From contig NZ_KK853997.1 in NCBI RefSeq assembly GCF_000696185.1, positions 5,220,912 to 5,284,911 of the forward strand: 64,000 nt of DNA, read 5' to 3'. Each line of letters begins with the position of its first letter. Within the stretch, counting starts at the first letter, position 1. A model generated the notes under the pieces. That model did not search any database. It worked only from the letters and a program-made list of their open reading frames with translations, and was not told the origin of the DNA. This DNA comes from Kitasatospora cheerisanensis KCTC 2395 (GTDB taxonomy: Bacteria; Actinomycetota; Actinomycetes; Streptomycetales; Streptomycetaceae). The position numbers and the translations under genes are program-made. Shown piece by piece: positions 17,023 through 24,429 of this stretch.

Positions 17023-18708
17023 ATGGACGCCGAGCAGATCGAAGCCGGCCGGCAGCGCTGGCAGCAGCGGTACGACAAGGCGCGCAAGCGCGACGCCGAC
17101 TTCACCACGCTGAGCGGCGAGACCGTGGAGCCCGTCTACGGCCCGCCGGCCGGCCAGGAGGTCGAGGGCTTCGAGCGGATCGGCTGGCCCGGCGAGTACC
17201 CCTTCACCCGCGGCCTGCACCCCACCGGCTACCGCGGCCGCGCCTGGACCATCCGGCAGTTCGCCGGCTTCGGCAACGCCGAGCAGACCAACGAGCGCTA
17301 CCGGATGATCCTGGAGGCCGGCGGCGGCGGCCTCTCCGTCGCCTTCGACATGCCCACCCTGATGGGCTACGACTCCGACGACGCCCGCTCCCTCGGCGAG
17401 GTCGGCCACTGCGGCGTCGCCATCGACTCCGCCGCCGACATGGAGGTGCTGTTCAACAGCATCCCGCTCGGCGAGGTCACCACCTCGATGACCATCTCGG
17501 GCCCCGCCGTCCCGATCTTCTGCATGTACCTGGTCGCCGCCGAACGCCAGGGCGTCGACCCCGCCGTCCTCAACGGCACCCTGCAGACCGACATCTTCAA
17601 GGAGTACATCGCGCAGAAGGAGTGGCTGTTCGCCCCCGAGCCCCACCTGCGCCTGATCGGCGACCTGATGGAGCACTGCGCCAAGGGCATCCCCGCCTAC
17701 AAGCCGCTCTCGGTCTCCGGCTACCACATCCGCGAGGCCGGAGCCACCGCCGCCCAGGAACTCGCCTACACCCTCGCCGACGGCCTCGCCTACGTCGAAC
17801 TCGGCCTCTCCCGCGGCCTCGACGTGGACGTCTTCGCCCCCGGCCTGTCCTTCTTCTTCGACGCCCACCTCGACTTCTTCGAGGAGATCGCCAAGTTCCG
17901 CGCCGCCCGCCGCATCTGGGCCCGCTGGATGCGCGACCACTTCGGCGCCAAGACCGACAAGGCGCAGTGGCTGCGCTTCCACACCCAGACCGCCGGCGTC
18001 TCGCTCACCGCGCAGCAGCCCTACAACAACGTGGTCCGCACCGCGGTCGAGGCGCTCTCGGCCGTCCTCGGCGGCACCAACTCGCTGCACACCAACGCCC
18101 TCGACGAGACCCTCGCGCTCCCCAGCGAGCAGGCCGCCGAGATCGCGCTGCGCACCCAGCAGGTGATCATGGAGGAGACCGGCGTCACCAACGTCGCCGA
18201 CCCGCTCGGCGGCTCCTGGTACGTCGAGGCGCTCACCGACAAGATCGAGGCGCAGGTCGAGGAGATCTTCCGGCGCATCCTCGACAAGGGCAGCGCCGAG
18301 CACCCGATCGGCCCGATGACCTCCGGCATCCTGCGCGGCATCGAGGAGGGCTGGTTCACCGGCGAGATCGCGGAGGCCGCGTTCCGCTACCAGCAGGGCG
18401 TCGAGAAGGGCGACAAGCGGGTCGTCGGCGTCAACTGCCACCCCCGCAGCGTCACCCCCGAGCTGGAGATCCTCCGGGTCAGCCACGAGGTCGAACGCGA
18501 GCAGGTGCGGGTGCTCGGCGAGCGCAAGGCGCGGCGCGACGAGGCCGCCGTCCGGGCCGGGCTGGACGCCATGCTCGACGCGGCCCGCTCCGGCGCCAAC
18601 ATGATCGAGCCGATGCTCCGGGCGGTCCGCGCGGAGGCGACGCTCGGCGAGATCTGCCACGCGCTGCGCGACGAGTGGGGCACCTACCGCGAGAACGCGA
18701 GCTTCTAG
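17023..18708 (+). CDS. icmA: isobutyryl-CoA mutase large subunit
   Basis: A 561-residue substrate-binding subunit of a B12-dependent acyl-CoA mutase that interconverts isobutyryl-CoA and n-butyryl-CoA, linking valine breakdown to butyrate and polyketide precursors. Two substrate-pocket residues separate this enzyme from methylmalonyl-CoA mutase: TIRQF places Phe at 80 (Tyr89 in MCM) and YIAQKEW places Gln at 198 (Arg207 in MCM). The TIM barrel is complete, but there is no B12-binding domain; the small subunit IcmB must be encoded elsewhere. MeaB at 3.4 kb is a plausible chaperone. Confidence 0.95.
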   Translation: MDAEQIEAGRQRWQQRYDKARKRDADFTTLSGETVEPVYGPPAGQEVEGFERIGWPGEYPFTRGLHPTGYRGRAWTIRQFAGFGNAEQTNERYRMILEAGGGGLSVAFDMPTLMGYDSDDARSLGEVGHCGVAIDSAADMEVLFNSIPLGEVTTSMTISGPAVPIFCMYLVAAERQGVDPAVLNGTLQTDIFKEYIAQKEWLFAPEPHLRLIGDLMEHCAKGIPAYKPLSVSGYHIREAGATAAQELAYTLADGLAYVELGLSRGLDVDVFAPGLSFFFDAHLDFFEEIAKFRAARRIWARWMRDHFGAKTDKAQWLRFHTQTAGVSLTAQQPYNNVVRTAVEALSAVLGGTNSLHTNALDETLALPSEQAAEIALRTQQVIMEETGVTNVADPLGGSWYVEALTDKIEAQVEEIFRRILDKGSAEHPIGPMTSGILRGIEEGWFTGEIAEAAFRYQQGVEKGDKRVVGVNCHPRSVTPELEILRVSHEVEREQVRVLGERKARRDEAAVRAGLDAMLDAARSGANMIEPMLRAVRAEATLGEICHALRDEWGTYRENASF

Positions 18709-18731
18709 CCGGGCCGAGCAGGGCGAATCCA

Positions 18732-18858
18732 GGGGCGCGGGGAACTGCGCGAGGCGGAAGGCACCCCACCGCCAAGTTCGCGACGCAGGACAACGACCTG
18801 CACGTGATCGCGGCCTTGCGGATGTGGTGTGCGCCTGTCGCGCAGTTCCCCGCGCCCC
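18732..18858. repeat. long-range 21-bp inverted repeat
   Basis: Identical 21-base arms at 18732-18752 and 18838-18858 in opposite orientation, 85 bases apart, between convergent icmA and the NAD-binding gene. The GGGGCGCGGGGAACTGCGCG type arm is a familiar dispersed intergenic element in Streptomyces. It may form a cruciform or terminator. Confidence 0.75.
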
Positions 18859-18901
18859 GGGTTCGCGCGTGCCGGCGTTTTCGCGCCCCGCTCGGGGCTT
18901 C

Positions 18902-19597
18902 TCAGTGCTCGGCCAGGAACTCCTCCCAGGTGCGGGTGCCGCGCATCGCGCCCGGGCCCGCGAGGGGGAGCGGGAGGGCCGGGCGGCGGCGGACGGTGCG
19001 GAGCAGGTCCGCGAAGGTGTAGGCGCGGGGGCCGGCGAGGTCGGGGACGAGCCCGGCCGGGGCGCCGAGGGTCAGGGCGAGCAGGCGGTCGGCGACCTCG
19101 CGGGGGTCGACGGGTTCGAAGCGCAGGCCGCGCGGGTCGGGCACCACGGGGAGCTTGGCGAGCTTGCCGGCCATGGTGCGGACGAGGGTGTGGAACTGGG
19201 CGGCCCGCAGCACCGTCCAGGGCACGCCGCTGTCGGCGATCGCCCGTTCCGCGTCCCGCTTGGCGCGGAACCAGCCGAGCGGCATGGTGTCGGCGCCGAT
19301 CACCGAGACCATCACCACGTGCCGGACGCCGCCCGCCAGGGCCATCGCGTCGGCCAGGTGCCGGGCCGCCGTGTCGTCGCCCTTCGCGCCGCCGGCGAGG
19401 TGCAGGACGGTGTCGATGCCGTCGAGGGCCTCGGTGAGGCCGCTGCCGGCGATCAGGTCGCCGCGGACGTACTGGACGCCGTCGGTCGCGGGGCGGTCGT
19501 GCCGGCTGAGGACGCGGACGGTGCGGCCCGCGGCGAGCAGCTCGGGGACGACGAGGGTGCCGAGGGTGCCGGTGCCGCCGGTGACGAGGATGTTCAT
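18902..19597 (-). CDS. NAD(P)-binding epimerase-type protein, ECF41-linked
   Basis: A 231-residue atypical SDR/NmrA-like protein with the N-terminal Rossmann motif ILVTGGTGTLG and VLHLAGGAKGDD. It lacks an obvious Tyr-x-x-x-Lys pair at the SDR active-site position. The ATG at 19597 has a GGAGC site; the open frame from 19624 is less likely. It is divergent from an ECF41-like sigma factor. ECF41 sigmas are typically linked to a COE gene (carboxymuconolactone decarboxylase, oxidoreductase or epimerase), and this is the epimerase type. The substrate is unknown. Confidence 0.85.
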   Translation of the reverse strand: MNILVTGGTGTLGTLVVPELLAAGRTVRVLSRHDRPATDGVQYVRGDLIAGSGLTEALDGIDTVLHLAGGAKGDDTAARHLADAMALAGGVRHVVMVSVIGADTMPLGWFRAKRDAERAIADSGVPWTVLRAAQFHTLVRTMAGKLAKLPVVPDPRGLRFEPVDPREVADRLLALTLGAPAGLVPDLAGPRAYTFADLLRTVRRRPALPLPLAGPGAMRGTRTWEEFLAEH

Positions 19598-19643
19598 GAG
19601 GGGTGCTCCGTTCCGTGCTGCCACAGTGGGTGTCTGCTGCGTT

Positions 19644-19670
19644 GACCCCGACCGGGAAAGGGATGTGACA
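19644..19670 (-). promoter_or_regulatory. candidate ECF41-type promoter of the epimerase gene
   Basis: Reading the minus strand, TGTCACA (19670-19664), exactly 16 bases, then GGTC (19647-19644). The published ECF41 promoter is TGTCACA-N16-CGTC, so the -35 is perfect and the -10 matches three of four. It lies about 47 bases before the epimerase start, and the -35 abuts the sigma gene start at 19672. Confidence 0.6.
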
Positions 19671-19671
19671 G

Positions 19672-20541
19672 ATGAGTGGGGGAACTCTTCTCGCGGAGCG
19701 GTTCGAGGAGCAGCGGCCCAGGCTGCGGGCGGTGGCGTACCGGATGCTGGGCTCGCTGGGGGAGGCCGAGGACGCGGTGCAGGAGGCGTGGCTGCGGCTG
19801 GACCGGCACGCGGAGGAGGTGGAGAACCTCGGCGGCTGGCTGACCACGGTGGTCTCCCGGGTGTGCCTGAACGAGCTGCGCAGCCGGGACCGGCGCCGGG
19901 AGGAGGAGCTGGACACCCAGGTGCCGGACCCGGTGCTGGCCGCGCCGGAGCGGGACGACCCGGAGGCGGCGGCGCTGCTGGGCGACCGGGTCGGGATGGC
20001 GCTGCAGGTGGTGCTGGGGACGCTGGGCCCGGCCGAGCGGCTGGCGTTCGTGCTGCACGACCTGTTCGCGGTGCCGTTCGAGGAGATCGCGCCGCTGCTG
20101 GAGAAGTCCCCGGCGGCGGTGCGGCAGTCGGCGAGCCGGGCGCGCCGGCGGGTGAAGGAGCGGGCGCCGGTGCCGGACCGCGATCCGGTGGCGCAGCGCG
20201 GCGCGGTGGAGGCGTTCCTGTCGGCCGCCCGGGAGGGCGACTTCGAGGGCCTGGTACGGGTGCTGGCCCCGGACGCGGTGCTGCGGTCGGACGGCGGCGC
20301 GCTGGTGGAGCTGTCCCGGGTGCTGCGGGGCGGCGCGGCGATCGCGTCCTCGGCGGCCGGCTTCCGGGCGCTGGCGCCGTACGCGCGGCTGGTGCTGGTG
20401 AACGGCGCCTACGGCGTGCTGACGGTGGTGGACGGCCGGCCGGTGTCGGTGATGGCGTTCACCGTGGTGGAGGGCCGGGTGGCGCAGATCGACGTGCTGG
20501 GCGACCCGGAGCGGCTGGCGGCGCTGGCGCTGCCGAGCTGA
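19672..20541 (+). CDS. ECF41-like RNA polymerase sigma factor (SigJ-type)
   Basis: A 289-residue sigma factor. Region 2 (residues about 10-75) contains YRMLGSLGEAEDAVQEAWLR; region 4 (about 105-160) contains FEEIAPLLEKSPAAVRQSASRARRRV. A SnoaL-like C-terminal domain of about 110 residues (AVEAFLSAAREGDFEGLVRVLAPDAVLRSDGG) replaces an anti-sigma factor, as in ECF41. The ECF41 signature DGGGK reads DGGAL here (residues 207-211), and the terminal NPDKL-like motif reads DPERL. It is divergent from its probable target gene. Confidence 0.9.
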   Translation: MSGGTLLAERFEEQRPRLRAVAYRMLGSLGEAEDAVQEAWLRLDRHAEEVENLGGWLTTVVSRVCLNELRSRDRRREEELDTQVPDPVLAAPERDDPEAAALLGDRVGMALQVVLGTLGPAERLAFVLHDLFAVPFEEIAPLLEKSPAAVRQSASRARRRVKERAPVPDRDPVAQRGAVEAFLSAAREGDFEGLVRVLAPDAVLRSDGGALVELSRVLRGGAAIASSAAGFRALAPYARLVLVNGAYGVLTVVDGRPVSVMAFTVVEGRVAQIDVLGDPERLAALALPS

Positions 20542-20548
20542 CCGGGCG

Positions 20549-21217
20549 TCAGTGCAGCAGCCCCGGGAAGGGGTTGAGGAGCAGGGTGGCGAAGCGGCGG
20601 ACCCAGTCCGGGGTGACGGGTTCGCCGCTCACCAGCAGCCGGTGTTCGACGGTGCCGGCGATGGTGTCGAAGATGATGTCGATCTCCTCCTCGGCGCCGG
20701 CCGGGTCCAGTTCGGGGTCCATCTCGCCGCGGGCCTGGGCGTTGGCCAGTCCGAGCTGGACCAGGACCTTCTGCGGCTGGACGATCCGCTCCCGGATACG
20801 GCGGCGCAGGTGGAGGTCGCGGGTGCCCTCGGCGAACAGGGCGAGCAGCGCGGCCTGGGTCTCGGGGAGGGAGAGCAGCTCGGCGAACCGGGCGACCACG
20901 GCCTCGATGTCGGCCTGCAGGCTGCCGTGGTCGGCGCACTCCAGCTGGTCGAAGAGGCTGGCGATGGCGTCGACCACCAGTTCGCTCTTGGACGGCCAGC
21001 GCCGGTAGAGGGTGGTCTTGGCGACGCCGGCCCGCTGGGCGACGTCGCCCATGGTGAGTCCGCCCCAGCCGAGTTCGGCGAGCGCCTCGCGGGTGGCGTC
21101 CAGGATGGCGAGGTCGGCGGCGGCGCTGCGGGGGCGGCCCTTGCCGCGGGCGGGCGGCGGCGGAACGGCGGCCGGCGGGTCCGGGTGCTCGGCGGGCTGC
21201 CGGGTGGTGGGGGCCAC
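20549..21217 (-). CDS. TetR family transcriptional regulator
   Basis: A 222-residue TetR/AcrR regulator with a Pro-rich N-terminus, the HTH at about residues 36-82 (GLTMGDVAQRAGVAKTTLYRRWPSKSELVVDAI) and a helical ligand-binding C-terminus. GTG at 21217 follows AGGAGG. A TTAC-N6-GTAA palindrome lies 17 bases upstream. A matching palindrome occurs before the DUF6230 operon 1.5 kb away, which suggests a small regulon. The ligand is unknown. Confidence 0.9.
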   Translation of the reverse strand: MAPTTRQPAEHPDPPAAVPPPPARGKGRPRSAAADLAILDATREALAELGWGGLTMGDVAQRAGVAKTTLYRRWPSKSELVVDAIASLFDQLECADHGSLQADIEAVVARFAELLSLPETQAALLALFAEGTRDLHLRRRIRERIVQPQKVLVQLGLANAQARGEMDPELDPAGAEEEIDIIFDTIAGTVEHRLLVSGEPVTPDWVRRFATLLLNPFPGLLH

Positions 21218-21556
21218 CGCGCCTCCTAGCGAATTTACTCAGAAGTAACTTGGTGGCCCCACGGTAGCGACCTGCGGCGCTGCCCGATACCCGCCCCGGG
21301 CCGGAAAGTGGGGCAGCTCACGCTTCCGGAGGGCGGTTGGGGCTTGCGGGGGGAGCCCGGGGGGCAGATACGCTACGACCAGTAGCGAAAGAGCGACAAC
21401 CAACGCGCCCTGCCCCATGGGATCGGGCGGGCGCGCGGCGCGGATGGGGATCCGCGCCCGAACGGTCGGGCTCCGCCGGGGGAGGCGGGCGTCCAGCTTT
21501 CGGCATTTCCGGGCGGATGGCGTCCGGTACCGGCTCCGGCGGGGGAGGATAGAGCC
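21218..21556. other. intergenic region TetR / thioredoxin-TPR
   Basis: A 339-base divergent gap. It contains the TetR-side palindrome at 21235-21248 and a short CGCTA/TAGCG inverted repeat near 21370-21386. The short Pro/Arg-rich open frames here look like GC-bias artefacts. No RNA gene was recognised. Confidence 0.4.
21235..21248. promoter_or_regulatory. candidate TetR operator (TTACT-N4-AGTAA)
   Basis: A perfect palindrome TTACTCAGAAGTAA, 17 bases before the TetR start, where binding would block transcription. It shares TTAC-N6-GTAA with 22773-22786. Confidence 0.5.
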
Positions 21557-22537
21557 ATGCAGTCACGGAATTCGCGTCTCAACAGCTCCGCCCTGCGCGG
21601 TGCGGTGGACCTCGCCGCGGTGAAGGCGGCCGGAGAGGCCGCCCAGAAGGCGGAGCAGACCCGGGCCGAGCGGGCCCGGCAGGCGGCGACGGGCGAGAGC
21701 CCGGCGCTCGCGGAGTACCCCCTGGTGCTGGACGTCACCGAGGACACCTTCGAGTCGGAGGTGGTCCAGCGCTCGGCCGAGGTCCCCGTGGTGGTGGACT
21801 TCTGGGCCGAGTGGTGCGGCCCGTGCAAGCAGCTCAGTCCGATCCTCGAACGCCTCGCCGAGGAGTACGCGGGCCGGATCGTGCTCGCCAAGATCGACGT
21901 GGACGCCAACCCGCTGATCGCCCAGCAGTTCGGCATCCAGGGCATCCCGGCCGTGATGGCCGTGGTCGCGGGCCAGCTGGTGCCGCTGTTCCAGGGCGCC
22001 GAGAACGAGTCGAACGTCCGCAAGGTGCTGGACCAGCTGATCGCGGTCGCCGAGCAGCGCTTCGGCATCGTCGGCGTCGCCGCGGGCGGCGGCCCGGACG
22101 TGCCGGCGGCCCCGCGGGTGCCGGTCGACCCGGCGCTGGAGGCCGCGCACGAGGCGCTGGACCGGGGCGACCTGGGCGGCGCGGTGCAGGCGTACCAGAA
22201 CGTGCTGAGCGACCGGCCCGGCCACGTCGAGGCGAAGCTCGGCCTGGCCCAGGCGCAGCTGTTGCAGCGGGTGGAGAAGCTCGACCCGCAGCAGGTGCGC
22301 ACCGACGCCGCGGCCGACCCGAAGGACGTGGCGGCCCAGCTGCGGGCGGCCGACCTGGACCTGGTCGGCGGTCACGTCGAGGACGCCTTCGGCCGCCTGG
22401 TGGACACCGTGGCGAAGACCTTCGGCGAGGACCGGGACACCGCGCGACTGCGGCTGCTGGAGCTCTTCGAGGTCATCGGCCCGGAGGACCCGCGCACGGT
22501 GGCGGCCCGTCAGGCGCTGGCCCGGGTGCTGTTCTGA
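21557..22537 (+). CDS. thioredoxin-TPR co-chaperone (YbbN-like)
   Basis: A 326-residue cytoplasmic protein. An Ala/Glu-rich leader (residues 1-50) precedes a thioredoxin domain with WCGPC (C87, C90) and the cis-Pro in GIQGIPAVM. A C-terminal tetratricopeptide-like region follows (EAAHEALDRGDLGGAVQAYQNVLSDRPGHVEAKLGLAQAQLL and onward). This layout matches CnoX/YbbN proteins that protect clients and hand them to chaperones. Many family members lack a redox-active CXXC; here it is intact. ATG follows GGAGG. Confidence 0.92.
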   Translation: MQSRNSRLNSSALRGAVDLAAVKAAGEAAQKAEQTRAERARQAATGESPALAEYPLVLDVTEDTFESEVVQRSAEVPVVVDFWAEWCGPCKQLSPILERLAEEYAGRIVLAKIDVDANPLIAQQFGIQGIPAVMAVVAGQLVPLFQGAENESNVRKVLDQLIAVAEQRFGIVGVAAGGGPDVPAAPRVPVDPALEAAHEALDRGDLGGAVQAYQNVLSDRPGHVEAKLGLAQAQLLQRVEKLDPQQVRTDAAADPKDVAAQLRAADLDLVGGHVEDAFGRLVDTVAKTFGEDRDTARLRLLELFEVIGPEDPRTVAARQALARVLF

Positions 22538-22628
22538 CGGCACTGGGTGACACGTTCGGTGACCTGCGGTGTCGTCGGGGATTTGACGACTTTCGTGGCT
22601 AAACCGGGTAGGTTTACCAAATCTTGAT

Positions 22629-22671
22629 AACACCCCTTCTTCGTCGCCCTGCGTGACGGAGGAGGGGTGTT
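22629..22671 (+). terminator. hairpin terminator after thioredoxin-TPR gene
   Basis: A 17-pair stem with two G-U pairs (22629-22645 with 22655-22671), starting and ending AACACCCC/GGGGTGTT and followed by T-rich sequence, 91 bases after the stop. A weak TTGACG/TAGGTT pair just upstream (22583 and 22609) could instead make this the body of a small RNA; I favour a terminator. Confidence 0.65.
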
Positions 22672-23092
22672 TCCTTGGTGTTTGCGGGGGTCGCGGGCTC
22701 GGCGGCTCCGCGTTTTCGTCACTCTCCGCAGTCTGCCGTTCGATCTCCTGAGCGAAGGCGTTCACTGTTGGATTACCCGTCAGTAACGCACCCCTTGTGC
22801 TCGGCCCGGTATTCGAGCACGATCGGCGACGCCCGGTCCCTCCGCAACGAGGGTCCCCACCGGGTGAGGACAGGGGGGTAAACCGCAGATCCCACGCGGC
22901 GGTTCCTGGCCTCGGCGGTCGCGCAGCCCGCGCGCTCGCACGGTTGTCGCTCGGGGGTGATCGCCGAACGCCGTCCCCACGGCACCCGGCGCTCTCCGCT
23001 ACCGAGGACGTAGCTCTCTCCCATCCCGGGCCGAACCATGTGCGGGACGCACCGGAACGGCCGGAGATGTACGTCCTAGAAGGAGGACTCGC
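22672..23092 (+). promoter_or_regulatory. long leader region of the DUF6230 operon
   Basis: About 420 bases without a gene. A TTAC-N6-GTAA palindrome (22773-22786) is followed by a GTGCTCG/CGAGCAC hairpin (22797-22820). Then a stacked element: CCCGGT (22832-22837) with ACCGGG (22859-22864) and CCCTC (22838-22842) with GAGGG (22849-22853), with a 5-base bulge. An AAGGAGG-type ribosome site lies just before the ATG. The layout suggests a structured 5' leader; no known riboswitch was recognised. Confidence 0.4.
22773..22786. promoter_or_regulatory. candidate TetR operator (TTAC-N6-GTAA)
   Basis: TTACCCGTCAGTAA, with the same half-sites and spacing as the palindrome upstream of the nearby TetR gene. 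It lies about 306 bases before the DUF6230 start, probably near its promoter. Confidence 0.4.
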
Positions 23093-23725
23093 ATGTCCAC
23101 GTCTTACGGCAAGACCCGCTGGAAGCGCTTCGCCCTGGTGATGGTGCCCAGCATGGCGGCCACCGCCGCGATCGGCGTCTCGCTGGCCAACTCCGCGCTG
23201 GCGGCCTCGTTCTCGGTCTCCGGCCAGCAGTTCAAGGTCACCGTCGACCAGCTGAAGGGCGAGGGCTTCTCGCAGTTCGGCGGCGTCGACATGGAGGCCA
23301 ACAAGACCCCGCACCCGGTCGCCATCTCGGCCTTCGACCACGCCACCCTGCAGAACCTGTGCCAGTCGGTCGTCACCGACCTCGGCCCGCTCGGCAAGTG
23401 GACCCTGGTCCTCAAGGCCGGCCAGGACGCGAAGAACCCGGTCGACGCCCAGCAGCTGCTGATCGACCTGAACCAGCTGAACGCCGACGCCAAGTTCGGC
23501 AGCATCAACATCGGTCAGGACGCCAGCACCCTGCAGGGCTCCGCGATCGACAAGCTGAAGGCCGACGGCGGCTCGCTGCCGACCGGCGCGCAGGGCTTCG
23601 CGCAGGCCGCCAAGACCGCCGAGCTGTCCAAGGTCCAGCAGACCGCGTACGCCACCTCGGCCGGCACCTTCACGCTCCCGGGCCTGAAGCTGAACATCAC
23701 CCAGGGCACCAACGAGTGCTACTAG
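23093..23725 (+). CDS. DUF6230 family protein
   Basis: A 210-residue protein with a short basic N-terminus and one hydrophobic segment (FALVMVPSMAATAAIGVSLANSALAA) that is either a signal peptide or an anchor. A beta-rich domain follows (FSVSGQQFKVTVDQLKGEGFSQFGGVD, GTFTLPGLKLNITQGTNECY). It matches actinobacterial DUF6230 proteins as I remember them. The ATG has a GAAGGAGG site. It is followed by a DUF6114 gene, a pairing I recall from other streptomycetes. Function is unknown; a cell-surface role is plausible. Confidence 0.85.
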   Translation: MSTSYGKTRWKRFALVMVPSMAATAAIGVSLANSALAASFSVSGQQFKVTVDQLKGEGFSQFGGVDMEANKTPHPVAISAFDHATLQNLCQSVVTDLGPLGKWTLVLKAGQDAKNPVDAQQLLIDLNQLNADAKFGSINIGQDASTLQGSAIDKLKADGGSLPTGAQGFAQAAKTAELSKVQQTAYATSAGTFTLPGLKLNITQGTNECY

Positions 23726-23737
23726 TCCGCAGTTGAC

Positions 23738-23756
23738 GGCCCGTCAGTGACGGGCC
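23738..23756 (+). terminator. short intercistronic hairpin
   Basis: GGCCCGT-CAGTG-ACGGGCC, a 7-bp stem 12 bases after the DUF6230 stop. It has no T-tract and may be an attenuating or mRNA-stabilising hairpin between operon genes. Confidence 0.4.
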
Positions 23757-23871
23757 CGATCGCGGACCACCGGTTCGAGGGGGCGGCGCACCGCCGTTCC
23801 CTCGGGCCGCACCCCGGCACACCCGGGGCCATCCGTATTTCCCCTCGGACCCACCATCGAGGAGTCGCACC

Positions 23872-24429
23872 ATGTCCAGCGCAACCGTCGAGGCCTGGCC
23901 CGAGGGCCCGGCCGGCTTGGCCAGCCGAGGTCGGCGAGGGTTCCGCGCCTGGCGGCGCACCCGGCCGTTCTGGGGTGGCCTGCTGGCCATGATCGCCGGC
24001 CTCCCGATCCTCTACTTCCCGTACGCCCACCTCAGCCTGGGCGGCCTGACGGTGGCGATGTCCACCACCGCCGGGGCCGGCTCGATGATCATCGGCATCC
24101 TGCTGATCGTGCTCGGCCTGACCGCCTGGTTCCAGCCGCTGGTGCGGATCTTCTGCGGGGTGGCGACCACCATCCTGGCGCTGATCTCCATCCCGGTCTC
24201 CAACCTGGGCGGCTTCGGCATGGGCCTGGTCCCCGGCCTGATCGCCGGCGGCCTGCTGGTCTCCTGGGCGCCGCTGCAGCCGCTCCCGGCCGCCGGCCCG
24301 GAGACCGCCGGGGCGGCCGCGCCCGTGGACGCCGCGCCGACCGCGCCGCTGCCCGCGCAGGCCGCCGCCGCGCAGCCGCTGGAGTACGGCGCGGCGCCGG
24401 TGGCCGAGCCGGAGGGGGAGCGGCCGTGA
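23872..24429 (+). CDS. DUF6114 family membrane protein
   Basis: A 185-residue membrane protein with about four helices (FWGGLLAMIAGLPILYFPY, GSMIIGILLIVLGLTAWF, IFCGVATTILALISIPVSNLG, MGLVPGLIAGGLLVSW) and an Ala/Pro-rich cytoplasmic tail. It fits DUF6114. Its stop overlaps the next gene by 4 bases (GTGA), so the two are translationally coupled. Function is unknown. Confidence 0.87.
   Translation: MSSATVEAWPEGPAGLASRGRRGFRAWRRTRPFWGGLLAMIAGLPILYFPYAHLSLGGLTVAMSTTAGAGSMIIGILLIVLGLTAWFQPLVRIFCGVATTILALISIPVSNLGGFGMGLVPGLIAGGLLVSWAPLQPLPAAGPETAGAAAPVDAAPTAPLPAQAAAAQPLEYGAAPVAEPEGERP

Noticed and set aside
17023..18708. Methylmalonyl-CoA mutase
   Set aside because: Phe80 and Gln198 and the absence of a B12 domain identify isobutyryl-CoA mutase.
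22583..22671. Small RNA driven by TTGACG/TAGGTT
   Set aside because: The 20-base spacer is poor and the transcript would be little more than the terminator hairpin.
22797..23092. c-di-AMP (ydaO-type) riboswitch
   Set aside because: The conserved core sequences of that class were not found and the downstream gene is not a usual target.
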